A stretch of 15,141 bases of DNA from Gammaproteobacteria bacterium (GTDB taxonomy: Bacteria; Pseudomonadota; Gammaproteobacteria; Thiohalorhabdales; Thiohalorhabdaceae), in NCBI GenBank assembly GCA_018609925.1, contig JAHEOG010000033.1, forward strand, positions 1 through 15,141, written 5' to 3'. Below the pieces are notes generated by a model. It saw only the letters and a list, made by a program, of their open reading frames with translations. It did not search any database and had not been told where the DNA came from. This document shows, piece by piece, positions 1 to 7,072 of this stretch. A program made the position numbers and the translations under genes. The stretch's first letter is position 1, and every line of letters begins with the position of its first letter.

Positions 1-78
1 CGCCGGGGTGCCCTGCGGCACGTCGAGCTCAAGCCACTCCTGATGATCCCGTTCCGCATAGGCCACGCCGACGCGCAT
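1..78 (-). CDS. rnfH: RnfH family protein (UPF0125), N-terminal fragment
   Basis: Only the first 26 codons are inside the window and the gene runs off the left edge. The reverse strand from ATG at 76–78 reads MRVGVAYAERDHQEWLELDV and continues PQGTPA. This is the start of the small ubiquitin-like-fold RnfH family: a first beta strand, then the 'A..xxQxxLxLxVPxGT' pattern. RnfH follows ratA in many gammaproteobacteria, and here it begins 8 nt after the ratA stop, so the two are surely co-transcribed. The biochemical role of RnfH is not established. Identification rests on a short N-terminus plus conserved gene order. Confidence 0.8.
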   Translation of the reverse strand, partial: MRVGVAYAERDHQEWLELDVPQGTPA

Positions 79-86
79 GGGCCCCT

Positions 87-524
87 TCAGGGCCGCCCGT
101 AGACCACTTCCGCCCGGCGGCGGAAGTCCGCCACAAGGGTGTCAATGGCCCGGTGGAAGACCGGGCCGATCATGGCCGACAGGAACCGGTTGATGAACTC
201 GAACTGGATGGAGACGTGCACCCGGGTTCGGCCGTCCTCCTGGGCCTCGAAGGTCCACACCCCTTCCAGGAAGCGGAAGGGCCCCCGGAGCAGGCGGATC
301 TCCACCAGCTTAGGCCGCTGGAAGCGGTTGCGGGTGGCGAAGGACTTGCGCAGCCCCTTGTACTCCAGGGTGAGCTCCGCGGTCAGGCAATCCTCCTCCC
401 GCGAGAGGATCCGGCCGGAGCTGCACCAGGACAGGAATTCGGGATAGGACTCGATGTCCATCACCAGCTGGAACATCTGCTCCGGGGTGAAGGGCACCAC
501 TTCGCTTCGCTCCAGCGCCGGCAT
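87..524 (-). CDS. ratA: RatA/COQ10-like START-domain protein
   Basis: A 145-residue protein of the polyketide cyclase/START superfamily, close to the usual length of RatA (YfjG) and bacterial Coq10-like proteins. The N-terminus (RSEVVPFTPEQMFQLVMDIE) is followed by YPEFLSWC around residues 27–34, the family hallmark. The C-terminal helix (FHRAIDTLVADFRRRAEVVYG) closes the lipid-binding cavity in this fold. The family is annotated in two ways: E. coli RatA was reported to inhibit 70S ribosome association, while eukaryotic Coq10 binds ubiquinone for respiration. The sequence does not decide between these roles. A GGAGG lies about 13 nt before the ATG, rather far, but the start matches the family. 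It sits between the transporter (27-nt gap) and rnfH (8-nt gap) and is probably in one transcript with both. Confidence 0.88.
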   Translation of the reverse strand: MPALERSEVVPFTPEQMFQLVMDIESYPEFLSWCSSGRILSREEDCLTAELTLEYKGLRKSFATRNRFQRPKLVEIRLLRGPFRFLEGVWTFEAQEDGRTRVHVSIQFEFINRFLSAMIGPVFHRAIDTLVADFRRRAEVVYGRP

Positions 525-551
525 GGGGGATTCGGTCCTCCGGGACGGGGA

Positions 552-2225
552 TCAGGAACCAGGGCGGCGCTGGGACTCGCGCCACGAATGCCGGTCGATG
601 GCCACCGCCACGACGAGCGTAGCCACCAGCCAGCCCAGGCCGACACCGGCGAGGGCCTCAGTGGGATAGCCCCCGTACGGCGCCGTGAGCTCCTCGGCCA
701 GGGAGCGATCGATCAGGGCCAACAGGACCACCGGGATAATGACCTTGAGGCTGTAATCCAGCCAGGAGCGCTTGAGCCAGACCCCGGCGATGGAGAGCAG
801 AACGAACAGGCGCGCGAGGAAGGGCCCGAGCCCACCCTCGGCCTGGTGGAGGCCAAACCAGGTCAGGGCCAATGCCGCCGTCATGATCAGCCGCATAAAG
901 GTGCCGTAGTGGGCATTGAGCCGGAAATCGCCGGCCTCTTCGATGTGCGCCCCGAGGCGCTCCCCCCCGAAGACCCATCCCACGATGAGGGCCTCCAGGA
1001 GGCCCACCAGGACCAGCCCGTAGCTGGTCATGAAGTGATCCACGATGTCGAGCCAGCTGATCCCGGCCCCGGTGGTGAACACCAGGCCCAGGACAAAGCC
1101 CACTGTGCACACGGTCCCCACCATCCTGGGGCGGTCGATCTCGTACTTGTCGCCCAGCGCCGAGACGAAGGCCTGGATCAGCGACAGGGACGAGGACAGC
1201 CCGGCGATGGCCAGGGCGGTGAAGAACAGCACCCCGAACACCACGGGCAAAAAGGGCAGCTCGCTGATTACCTTGGGGTAGGCGACAAAGGCCAGCCCGA
1301 TGCCGCTGGTGACCACCTCCCCCACCTCTTGGCCCTGGACCTGCGCCATGAAGCCCAGGGTGGCAAAAACCGCCACGCCGGCGAAGACGGCGAAGCCGGA
1401 ATCGGCGAAGGCGGTGAGCAAGGCATTGCGGGTGATATCGGAGCGCTCCGGCAGGTAGGAGGCGTAGGCGATCATGATCCCGAAGCCCAGGGAGAGGGTG
1501 AAGAAGATCTGGCTAATGGCCGCCACCCAGACCCGCCAGTTCCCGAGCTGGGACCAGTCCGGCTGGAGGTACCAGGCCAGGCCGCGCCCGGAACCGGGCA
1601 GGAACAGGGACCAGACCACCAGCAGGATCATGAGCACGAACAGCAAGGGGATGAAGACCCGGATGACCGGCTCCAGGCCCCGACGCAGGCCCCGGCCGAT
1701 AATGACCCCATTGATGGCCCAGACCAGGGCCAGGGTCACGACCACGCTAGCCCTCGGCGCGGTCAGCTCCGCAGGACCCCGCAGGGGCTCTCCCGGAGAC
1801 GGCTTGGCCCCCAGGAATTCGGCGAAGAAGAAGCCGTCAGCTCCGCCCTCCGCCCCTACCCAGGGCTGGTACAGGGAGAACAGGATGTAGTTCAGGCACC
1901 AGGCGATTACGACGCAGTAGTAGGTCAGGATGCCGAACATGGTAAACACCACCGCCCACCACCCCACCCACTGGAACCGCCGGTCGATGCGGAACATGGA
2001 CAGCGGCGCGGAGGCCTTCATGTAGTGGCCTAGGCCGAACTCAAGCAGCAGCAGGGGGATGCCTACGATGAACAGGGCCAGCAGGTAGGGGACGAGGAAG
2101 GCCCCGCCCCCGTTCTCGTAGGTCACATAGGAGAAGCGCCAGATGTTGCCGAGGCCCACCGCGGAGCCGATGGCGGCCATCAGGAATCCGGCGGTGGATC
2201 CCCACTGCTCCCGAGCTTCGCTCAT
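552..2225 (-). CDS. Neurotransmitter:sodium symporter (NSS/SNF) family transporter
   Basis: A 557-residue polytopic inner-membrane protein of the LeuT-fold NSS family, which uses the Na+ gradient to import small amines or amino acids. TM1 carries the family signature (AAIGSAVGLGNIWRF at about residues 17–31), followed by NGGGAFLVPY, equivalent to the unwound TM1/TM2 region of LeuT. TM6 (SQIFFTLSLGFGIMIAYASY) and TM8 (AIAGLSSSLSLIQAF) are also typical, the latter supplying serines of the sodium site. The protein is longer than LeuT. It has an extended loop after TM3 and a C-terminal extension with extra hydrophobic segments ending in a basic tail. The start at 2223–2225 (MSEAREQWGS) is preferred to an ATG 21 codons upstream because that extension is non-homologous. 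The ribosome binding site is weak. The substrate cannot be read from the sequence. It lies directly upstream of ratA–rnfH on the same strand. Confidence 0.9.
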   Translation of the reverse strand: MSEAREQWGSTAGFLMAAIGSAVGLGNIWRFSYVTYENGGGAFLVPYLLALFIVGIPLLLLEFGLGHYMKASAPLSMFRIDRRFQWVGWWAVVFTMFGILTYYCVVIAWCLNYILFSLYQPWVGAEGGADGFFFAEFLGAKPSPGEPLRGPAELTAPRASVVVTLALVWAINGVIIGRGLRRGLEPVIRVFIPLLFVLMILLVVWSLFLPGSGRGLAWYLQPDWSQLGNWRVWVAAISQIFFTLSLGFGIMIAYASYLPERSDITRNALLTAFADSGFAVFAGVAVFATLGFMAQVQGQEVGEVVTSGIGLAFVAYPKVISELPFLPVVFGVLFFTALAIAGLSSSLSLIQAFVSALGDKYEIDRPRMVGTVCTVGFVLGLVFTTGAGISWLDIVDHFMTSYGLVLVGLLEALIVGWVFGGERLGAHIEEAGDFRLNAHYGTFMRLIMTAALALTWFGLHQAEGGLGPFLARLFVLLSIAGVWLKRSWLDYSLKVIIPVVLLALIDRSLAEELTAPYGGYPTEALAGVGLGWLVATLVVAVAIDRHSWRESQRRPGS

Positions 2226-2337
2226 AGGCGGACTAGCCCCTTTTGACCCGTCCGTGAGGCAGGGGCCGGGACAGTGGCCCCGGCGCAAAGCGTCCCTACC
2301 CTACCAAACATGCTGGGGACAAGCCCGCCAAGGCCGA

Positions 2338-2367
2338 TTGCCGGGACAGGCGGGGCAAGGATAGGAT
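2338..2367 (+). promoter_or_regulatory. Candidate smpB promoter
   Basis: TTGCCG (2338–2343) and TAGGAT (2362–2367) are separated by 18 nt and could be sigma-70-type −35 and −10 boxes, 31 nt before the smpB ATG. Each matches the consensus at four of six positions. The −10 lies in the loop of the inverted repeat 2351–2384. The prediction is by eye only. Confidence 0.3.
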
Positions 2368-2384
2368 AGATCCCCCTTGCCCCG
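2351..2384 (+). repeat. 10-bp inverted repeat just upstream of smpB
   Basis: CGGGGCAAGG (2351–2360) and its perfect reverse complement CCTTGCCCCG (2375–2384) flank a 14-nt AT-richer centre. The right arm ends at the first base of the smpB Shine-Dalgarno (GAGGGAG, 2384–2390). It could be a DNA operator flanking the −10 element, or an RNA hairpin next to the ribosome binding site if transcription begins further upstream. No T-run follows, so it is not an intrinsic terminator. Confidence 0.5.
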
Positions 2385-2397
2385 AGGGAGTGACCCC

Positions 2398-2865
2398 ATG
2401 GCCGGCCCCCCCCGCCAGATCGCCCAGAACAAGAAGGCCCGCTTCGACTTCCACCTTGAGGAGGAGATGGAGGCCGGGCTGGAGCTGCAGGGCTGGGAGG
2501 TGAAGGCCCTGCGAGCGGGGCGGGCCAATATCAAGGAGAGCCACGTCGTCATCCACCGCGGGGAGGCCTGGCTCGTGGGGGCCCGCATCTCGCCCCTGCC
2601 CGAGGCCTCGACCCATATAACCCCGGACCCCACTCGGACCCGACGCCTGCTGCTGCACAGCCACGAGCTCCGCCGGCTCATCGGCCAGACCCAGCAGAAG
2701 GGCTACACCATCGTGCCCTTGGACCTGCACTGGAGCCACGGCCTCGCCAAGGTCCAGATCGCCCTGGCCAAGGGGAAGAAGAAGGTGGACAAGCGCCAGG
2801 ACGAAAAGGAAAAAGACTGGCAGCGCCAGAAGCAGCGCCTGCTAAAGGAGAAGAATCAGGGGTAG
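2398..2865 (+). CDS. smpB: SsrA-binding protein SmpB
   Basis: A 155-residue protein of normal SmpB length. It binds the tRNA-like domain of tmRNA and brings it to stalled ribosomes in trans-translation. Family landmarks are present: QIAQNKKARFDFHLEEEMEA near the N-terminus, GWEVKALRAGRANIKESHV, and IVPLDLHWSHGLAKVQIALAKGKKKVDKRQ. These precede a basic C-terminal tail that is disordered off the ribosome and folds in the mRNA channel. The start at 2398 is chosen over an ATG-like extension at 2377 because GAGGGAG (2384–2390) sits 7 nt before it and the family starts there. Its RNA partner ssrA begins 393 nt downstream on the same strand, a conserved pairing. Confidence 0.97.
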   Translation: MAGPPRQIAQNKKARFDFHLEEEMEAGLELQGWEVKALRAGRANIKESHVVIHRGEAWLVGARISPLPEASTHITPDPTRTRRLLLHSHELRRLIGQTQQKGYTIVPLDLHWSHGLAKVQIALAKGKKKVDKRQDEKEKDWQRQKQRLLKEKNQG

Positions 2866-3258
2866 GGACTGGCAGAGGGAATGCGCCAACAAGCCCCATT
2901 CGAACGGGTTTTAGCCGCAAGGGGCCCAAGGCGGAGCCCAAGGCACGGGAAGGGACAAGGGCCCGATAAACCGGGTATCCGCTGATTGTCCTAGCCACCA
3001 CCGAAGGAACGAGGCGATCTTCCGAAGGGGCTGGCACGGGAGACTCCTTCGTCGCCGGGGGCTCCGCGTAATGCCCTTTTTTATTTCGGGCCCATAGCGG
3101 GCTTGGCCGTTCCCCCGTTGCGGTTCCTTGGCCTCTTGGCGGCTTGGCGTCTCCCGGCTTTCAGGAACTTCCGGCAAGCGGCACCGTCGGAATGGGGTGA
3201 ATCCGGCGAGGCTGGTCCCGGCGGGACCCCTTTGATACGCTGGGTACTGATTAGCTAT
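2866..3258. other. Intergenic stretch between smpB and ssrA
   Basis: About 390 nt with no convincing gene. Two overlapping minus-strand open frames (2678–3037 and 2911–3177) have no recognisable family, domain or ribosome binding site and look like chance. The stretch does hold a bulged stem at 3013–3056 and a weak terminator-like element at 3059–3082, which may end the smpB transcript. No clear ssrA promoter could be assigned. GATACG at 3234–3239 is a possible −10 that would leave a short 5' leader for RNase P to remove. Confidence 0.5.
3013..3082 (+). terminator. Possible bulged stem plus weak terminator after smpB
   Basis: GGCGA (3013–3017) and CGAAGG (3023–3028) together pair with CCTTCGTCGCC (3046–3056), giving 11 bp with a 5-nt bulge. 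Just after it, GGGC (3059–3062) pairs with GCCC (3073–3076) and is followed by six Ts (3077–3082). The second stem has only 4 bp and a 10-nt loop, so termination would be weak unless the two structures act together. A small processed RNA is an alternative explanation. Confidence 0.3.
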
Positions 3259-3619
3259 GGGGGCGATTTGGAATCGACGTGAGCTCGCAAGCTATTGGTG
3301 CATGCCGAGGTAGCTGGGTAACCTCGTAAAACCTCCCAGCGGGCAAAGATACCTGCCGACAACGAAGAGTTCGCCGTAGCCGCATAAAGCCGGCTACCCC
3401 CCGTCCTGAGCTGCCCGTGGCGAAGGAGCACGGGGGTCGACCTTCACGGGATCGCGGCGACGCCCCGCCCGGGGCAACCCGCCGTTAAAGCCAAACCGGG
3501 CTCTCCGGTTGCGGCCCCGCCACCCGGGCTGGCAATCGGGAAAACCAAGGGCGGCTAAGCATGTAGATCCAATAGTGGACGGCTTGCGGACGCGGGTTCG
3601 AGTCCCGCCGCCTCCACCA
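3259..3619 (+). ncRNA. ssrA: Transfer-messenger RNA (tmRNA)
   Basis: A 361-nt one-piece tmRNA, close to the 363 nt of E. coli. The 5' end GGGGGCG (3259–3265) pairs with CGCCTCC (3609–3615) to form a 7-bp acceptor stem containing the G3·U wobble that directs alanine charging, followed by encoded ACCA. The conserved 5' region (TTGGAATCGACG, then GGTGCATGCCGAGG) and the 3' region (CTAAGCATGTAG, then GCGGGTTCGAGTCCCGC, a T-arm) are both present. Pseudoknot PK1 is visible: CGAGG with CCTCG, and GCTGGG with CCCAGC. A strong terminator begins 20 nt after the 3' end. With SmpB it rescues stalled ribosomes and tags the unfinished protein for proteolysis. The 3' end is a frequent integration target, but I see no duplicated copy of it in the window. 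Confidence 0.97.
3355..3387 (+). other. tmRNA tag-peptide reading frame
   Basis: The resume codon is GCC at 3355. The frame reads ADNEEFAVAA and stops at TAA (3385–3387). With the alanine carried by tmRNA itself, the added tag would be AADNEEFAVAA. The AA terminus is the usual ClpX/ClpA signal. The start differs from E. coli (ANDENYALAA) in having D-N instead of N-D and E-F instead of N-Y. The frame was placed by its position relative to PK1 and the downstream TAA. Confidence 0.9.
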
Positions 3620-3639
3620 ATGGCCCTTTTGAGCTCAAC

Positions 3640-3676
3640 AAAAAGGCCGCCCGGATGGTTTCCGGGCGGCCTTTTT
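3640..3676. terminator. Strong intrinsic terminator, probably bidirectional
   Basis: AAAAAGGCCGCCCGG (3640–3654) and CCGGGCGGCCTTTTT (3662–3676) form a perfect 15-bp inverted repeat with a 7-nt loop. Each strand ends in a T-run after a 10-bp GC stem. It follows ssrA on the plus strand. It also lies 51 nt beyond the stop of the convergent GGDEF/EAL gene on the minus strand, so it can serve both. Confidence 0.95.
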
Positions 3677-3727
3677 GCGCTATTTCATGGATCCCCTACC
3701 GACCCTGCCCACGAACCTACCCCCTGC

Positions 3728-5935
3728 TCAGCCCAAGGGCCCCAACATGGGATTATTCCACGCCGTCCCTCGGGGCCGGTTCCCCAATGCAAGTGAACCG
3801 GTGCCCTCGGCCTCCTGGGGTCTCGCCAGCCCAAAGCCCTGCGCCCCGTCGCAACCGTGATCCCGTAGGAAGCCGAGCTGCTCGGCCGTCTCCACCCCTT
3901 CCGCCACAACCCGCTGACCGAGACTCTTGCCCATGCCAATGATCGAGCGCAAGAGCACCGCGCTTTCCGGCTGCCTTTTGAGAGCCCCCAGGAAGGACTG
4001 GTCGATCTTGAGGGTATCGATGGGGAAGCGGCGAAGATAGCTCAGGCTCGAAAAGCCGGTCCCGAAATCGTCAAGGGCCAGCCGCACCCCCAGCTCCTTG
4101 AGCTTTTTCAGCGTCGCCAGGACCGTGTCAGGGTGCTCCATGAGCGCGGTTTCGGTGAGCTCCAGCTCGACGTTGCCCGGGGCCAGGCCAGCCAGCCGAA
4201 GGATCGCGGCCAGGCCCTCGCAGAAGGAGGACTGCTCAAGCTCCACCACGGAGACATTGATGGCGACCGGCAGCATCCCTTGTCCCGATCGCTGCCACTC
4301 CCGGACCTGCTCGCAGGCCTCTTGCATAACCCAATGGCCGATCGGGACGATGAGCCCGCTACGCTCGGCTAAGGGAATGAACTGACCCGGAAACACCAGT
4401 CCCTTAAGGGGTTGTTGCCAGCGGACGAGGGCCTCAACCCCCAGTTCTCGTCCCGAGCTGACCTCGAACTGGGGCTGGTAGTGCAAAACCAGCTCGCCCT
4501 TCTTGAACCCCGTAAAGAGCTCCTCCTCGGCTCGGCCTCGGATCGGCGGGCTCTGCCCGTGCATGGGAGAAAAGGCGTATCTGGTGGGCTCCTCTTCGGG
4601 CTCCGCATCCCGGGCCCAATACATGGCCTGATCCGCATGGTGCAGTAGGGATTCCATGTCGGGCCCGTCATCGGGATAGACGCTGATCCCGACGGTCGCT
4701 TCCACAGAGAGGGCGTCCCCGTCCACCTCTATGGGCTCGGCGAAGGCCCCCGTCAGATTTTCGACCGCCCGGGCCGCATCCTCGGGGTTTTCCAGATTGG
4801 TCAACAGGACCACGAACTCGTCGCCACCCTGCCGGGAAACGGTATCGGTCTCGCGCACCTGGTCGGTTAGGATCCGGGCAACTTCCTGCAGAACGTGGTC
4901 CCCAAAGAGGTGACCCCAAGCATCATTAATCCGCTTGAAGTTACAGAGGTCCACGAACAGCAAGGCGATCCGCTGGCTGGACCGGCGCGCCTGCCGCAGG
5001 GCCTGGTCGACCCGCTCTTCCAGGAGGATCCGATTGGCTAGGCCGGTAAGGGTGTCGTGCTGGGCCAGGTAGGCCATCTTGCGGGCCATGTCCCGCGACT
5101 GGGAGACATCCCGGAACACGATCACCGCCCCGGAAACCCCCCCGTGGCGGTCGTGAATCGGGGCCGCTGAGTCCTCGATCCCGGACTCGGTGCCATCGGG
5201 ACGGACCAGAACGCAGTTGGCCGCCAGCCCAACCGTTTCATCCTGGCGCATGGCCCGTTCGGCCGGGAGGTCAGCGGCCTCCCGGGTGGTTCCGTCAATT
5301 ATCCGGAAGACCTCGCAGAGGGGCTTTCCCACCGCGTCGGGCCCGCTCCATCCGGTCATTTCCTCGGCCATTGGGTTCAGATAGGTCACATGACCAACCG
5401 TATCGGTAACCAGCACTGCATCGCCGATGGAGTTCAGGGTTACCTGGGCCCGTTCCTTCTCCTCGAAAAGGACCTCCTCGGCCCCGCGCAACGCGTTCTC
5501 CACACGCTTTCGCTGGCTGACGTAGCTCAAGGCATCCGGCAGCCAGTGGTCCTCCCCCAGGGAAGGGGGAGCCGGATCCTCCTTCTCCCCGGCATTCGCG
5601 TCGGTGCCTGTGGAATCGCCCGGGCTCAAAGGCAGAACCAAGGCATCCGAAGTGGCGCCATGGATCCGGTCGAATGCCTCCGTCCCGGTGAGAACGCCCT
5701 GGCTCATCCCCACCAGCACGACATCAACGTCTCCTTTGGGGAGACGCTCCAAGGCATGACCTACCCGGGTCACCCACTCGACCCGGAAATTCTCGACGCC
5801 TGCACCGTTCAAGGCCCGCTCGACGCGATGGGGACCATCGGCATGGGTGTCGAGGAGTAAGACGGTGACGGGATCGACCCCCGAAACCGCTTTTGCGCCC
5901 GACTCGGAGGCCGGTGTAAGGGTTGGTTCCCCCAT
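3728..5935 (-). CDS. c-di-GMP diguanylate cyclase/phosphodiesterase with degenerate receiver and PAS domain
   Basis: A 735-residue cytoplasmic signalling protein without membrane segments. Order: receiver-like domain (about 22–150), PAS (about 162–278), GGDEF (about 285–445), EAL (about 465–710). The GGDEF motif (370–374) is intact and preceded by an inhibitory-site RxxD (R361–D364). The EAL side keeps EAL (501–503), NVS near 560, ELTE (592–595), DDFGTG (622–627), K643/D645 and EGVE (679–682). It is thus expected to degrade c-di-GMP and may also make it. The receiver lacks the phosphoacceptor: the strand that normally ends in Asp reads DVVLVGM, with Gly at 76. In the GGDEF domain the usual DLD is DLC (C331). 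The start at 5933–5935 is chosen because GGGAGG lies 9 nt before it. Upstream in-frame ATGs are badly placed. It is convergent with ssrA. The signal it senses is unknown. Confidence 0.93.
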   Translation of the reverse strand: MGEPTLTPASESGAKAVSGVDPVTVLLLDTHADGPHRVERALNGAGVENFRVEWVTRVGHALERLPKGDVDVVLVGMSQGVLTGTEAFDRIHGATSDALVLPLSPGDSTGTDANAGEKEDPAPPSLGEDHWLPDALSYVSQRKRVENALRGAEEVLFEEKERAQVTLNSIGDAVLVTDTVGHVTYLNPMAEEMTGWSGPDAVGKPLCEVFRIIDGTTREAADLPAERAMRQDETVGLAANCVLVRPDGTESGIEDSAAPIHDRHGGVSGAVIVFRDVSQSRDMARKMAYLAQHDTLTGLANRILLEERVDQALRQARRSSQRIALLFVDLCNFKRINDAWGHLFGDHVLQEVARILTDQVRETDTVSRQGGDEFVVLLTNLENPEDAARAVENLTGAFAEPIEVDGDALSVEATVGISVYPDDGPDMESLLHHADQAMYWARDAEPEEEPTRYAFSPMHGQSPPIRGRAEEELFTGFKKGELVLHYQPQFEVSSGRELGVEALVRWQQPLKGLVFPGQFIPLAERSGLIVPIGHWVMQEACEQVREWQRSGQGMLPVAINVSVVELEQSSFCEGLAAILRLAGLAPGNVELELTETALMEHPDTVLATLKKLKELGVRLALDDFGTGFSSLSYLRRFPIDTLKIDQSFLGALKRQPESAVLLRSIIGMGKSLGQRVVAEGVETAEQLGFLRDHGCDGAQGFGLARPQEAEGTGSLALGNRPRGTAWNNPMLGPLG

Positions 5936-6021
5936 GCCTGCCATCCTCCCCGCATTTGGCCCAATTTCTGTAGCATGAGGACTCGGAATGGAGGAGTCTG
6001 TGCGGTAGCAAACACCCACAT

Positions 6022-6045
6022 ATCCGGGATCCCGATTTCCCGGAT
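6022..6045. repeat. 8-bp inverted repeat, possible operator
   Basis: ATCCGGGA (6022–6029) and TCCCGGAT (6038–6045) are perfect reverse complements separated by 8 nt. The spacer starts a second overlapping repeat: CCCGAT (6031–6036) with ATCGGG (6050–6055). It lies 87 nt upstream of the c-di-GMP gene start on the opposite strand, a suitable place for a regulator site. No known consensus was recognised. Confidence 0.4.
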
Positions 6046-6217
6046 TCCTATCGGGCCATTCCCCGCTTTAGGGAGATTCGAGGAGGGGGCTATGTGCACA
6101 AGCGAACAGAGTCCCTGTTCTGGCCTATCTCCGGTTTCCAGGTCCCAATCACCCTTACTGGCGTCTCTGGGTGCGGGACCGATTTGGCGCCAATCCAAGA
6201 ACCCGTGCCATACTTAG

Positions 6218-6233
6218 TTCGTTACCGTACGAA
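6218..6233. repeat. Inverted repeat TTCGT-N6-ACGAA, possible operator
   Basis: TTCGT (6218–6222) and ACGAA (6229–6233) flank six bases, the geometry of a dimeric helix-turn-helix site, 120 nt upstream of the first Crp/Fnr gene. The octamer TTCGTTAC found here recurs at 7077–7084, upstream of the second Crp/Fnr gene. It does not match the canonical CRP or FNR boxes. Confidence 0.35.
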
Positions 6234-6352
6234 AAGGGGCGGAATCGGGAGCTCCCCAGCCCGGCCTTCTGCCTTTTTGGGGTCACGCCCTTGTTGCCGG
6301 AGCCGGGCATGCCCCGTAAAGACCCCCGCCAATGATGAGGTGGAGGAGCCAA

Positions 6353-7072
6353 ATGGCCGAGCCTCATATTCCCTCGGAGAATCACCTCCTTTCGGCTATG
6401 CCCCGAGAGGAATACGAGCGCATCCAGGATGAGCTGGAGCTGGTCCATCTCCCGCTCGGGGACTCGGTCTGCGAGCCCTACGTCGAGATGAAGCACGTCT
6501 ATTTCCCCATCGACGCCATCGTTTCGCTGCTGTGCGTCATGGAAGACGGGGGCTCGGCTGAGATCGCCGTGGTGGGCTTCGAGGGCATCGTCGGGGTATC
6601 GCTGTTCATGGGCGGGGAGACCACCCCTAGCCGCGCGGTGATTCAGTCGGGCGGCTACGCCTACAAGCTGCCGGGCAACGTCTTGAAGGCGGCCTTCTAT
6701 CGAGCCGGCCCGATGCAAAGGCTGCTGCTTCGCTACACCCAGGCCCTGCTTACCCAAATGGGGCAGACGGCCGTATGCAATCGCCACCACACCCTGGACC
6801 AGCAGCTCTGCCGCTGGCTGCTACTGAGCCACGATCGGCTACGGTCGGACGAGCTGTACATGACCCAGGAGCTGATCGCCAACATGCTCGGGGTACGTCG
6901 GGAGGGGGTGACCGAAGCCGCGAACAAGCTACAAAAGGATGGCCTGATCGCCTACCGTCGCGGCCACATCACCATCCTCGAGCGGACGGAGCTGGAGGCG
7001 CGTACCTGCGAGTGCTACGAGGTCGTCAAGCAGGAATACGAGCGCCTGCTTCCCCGCGAAACCGCCCGATAA
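6353..7072 (+). CDS. Crp/Fnr-family transcriptional regulator, first of a tandem pair
   Basis: A 239-residue regulator with an N-terminal cyclic-nucleotide-binding-like beta-roll (about 10–115), a dimer helix (about 120–145), and a C-terminal winged helix of the Crp type (about 150–210). The recognition helix is VRREGVTEAANKLQKDG. The effector domain keeps YFPIDAIVSLL and a G-x-EG segment (GFEGIVG). It lacks the classical cAMP phosphate-binding cassette and the N-terminal cysteine cluster of FNR, so its ligand is unknown. The start at 6353 is favoured because GGAGGAG (6342–6348) precedes it at good spacing. An upstream ATG at 6332 has none. It is closely related to the next gene, with matching segments throughout, which points to duplication. 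It is transcribed away from the c-di-GMP gene. Confidence 0.88.
   Translation: MAEPHIPSENHLLSAMPREEYERIQDELELVHLPLGDSVCEPYVEMKHVYFPIDAIVSLLCVMEDGGSAEIAVVGFEGIVGVSLFMGGETTPSRAVIQSGGYAYKLPGNVLKAAFYRAGPMQRLLLRYTQALLTQMGQTAVCNRHHTLDQQLCRWLLLSHDRLRSDELYMTQELIANMLGVRREGVTEAANKLQKDGLIAYRRGHITILERTELEARTCECYEVVKQEYERLLPRETAR

Larger units (their letters stand above)
5936..6352. other. Divergent intergenic region between the c-di-GMP gene and first Crp/Fnr gene
   Basis: About 417 nt that must hold the divergent promoters. A plus-strand open frame from 6094 has no family features and runs into the Crp/Fnr gene in another frame, so I treat it as chance. Two inverted repeats stand out and are listed separately (6022–6045 and 6218–6233). 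I could not assign confident −35/−10 pairs. Confidence 0.5.

Noticed and set aside
153..2033. Long plus-strand open frame (626 codons) opposite the transporter and ratA
   Set aside because: Composition is dominated by Gly, Gln, Asp, His and Pro with no domain, and it lies antisense to two well-supported genes. It is a by-product of GC-rich third positions.
2900..2920. Minus-strand GTTCGAAT resembling a tRNA T-loop
   Set aside because: The conserved G53–C61 pair is not formed, and no acceptor or anticodon arm surrounds it.
3585..3619. tmRNA 3' end as an integration (att) site
   Set aside because: No second copy of this sequence and no integrase or foreign gene block in the window.
3509..3796. 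Open frame beginning inside ssrA and running through the terminator
   Set aside because: Lies in the tmRNA gene and a terminator; not a plausible coding region.
6094..6432. 112-codon plus-strand open frame before the first Crp/Fnr gene
   Set aside because: No domain or compositional sign of a real protein, and it overlaps the start of the Crp/Fnr gene in another frame.
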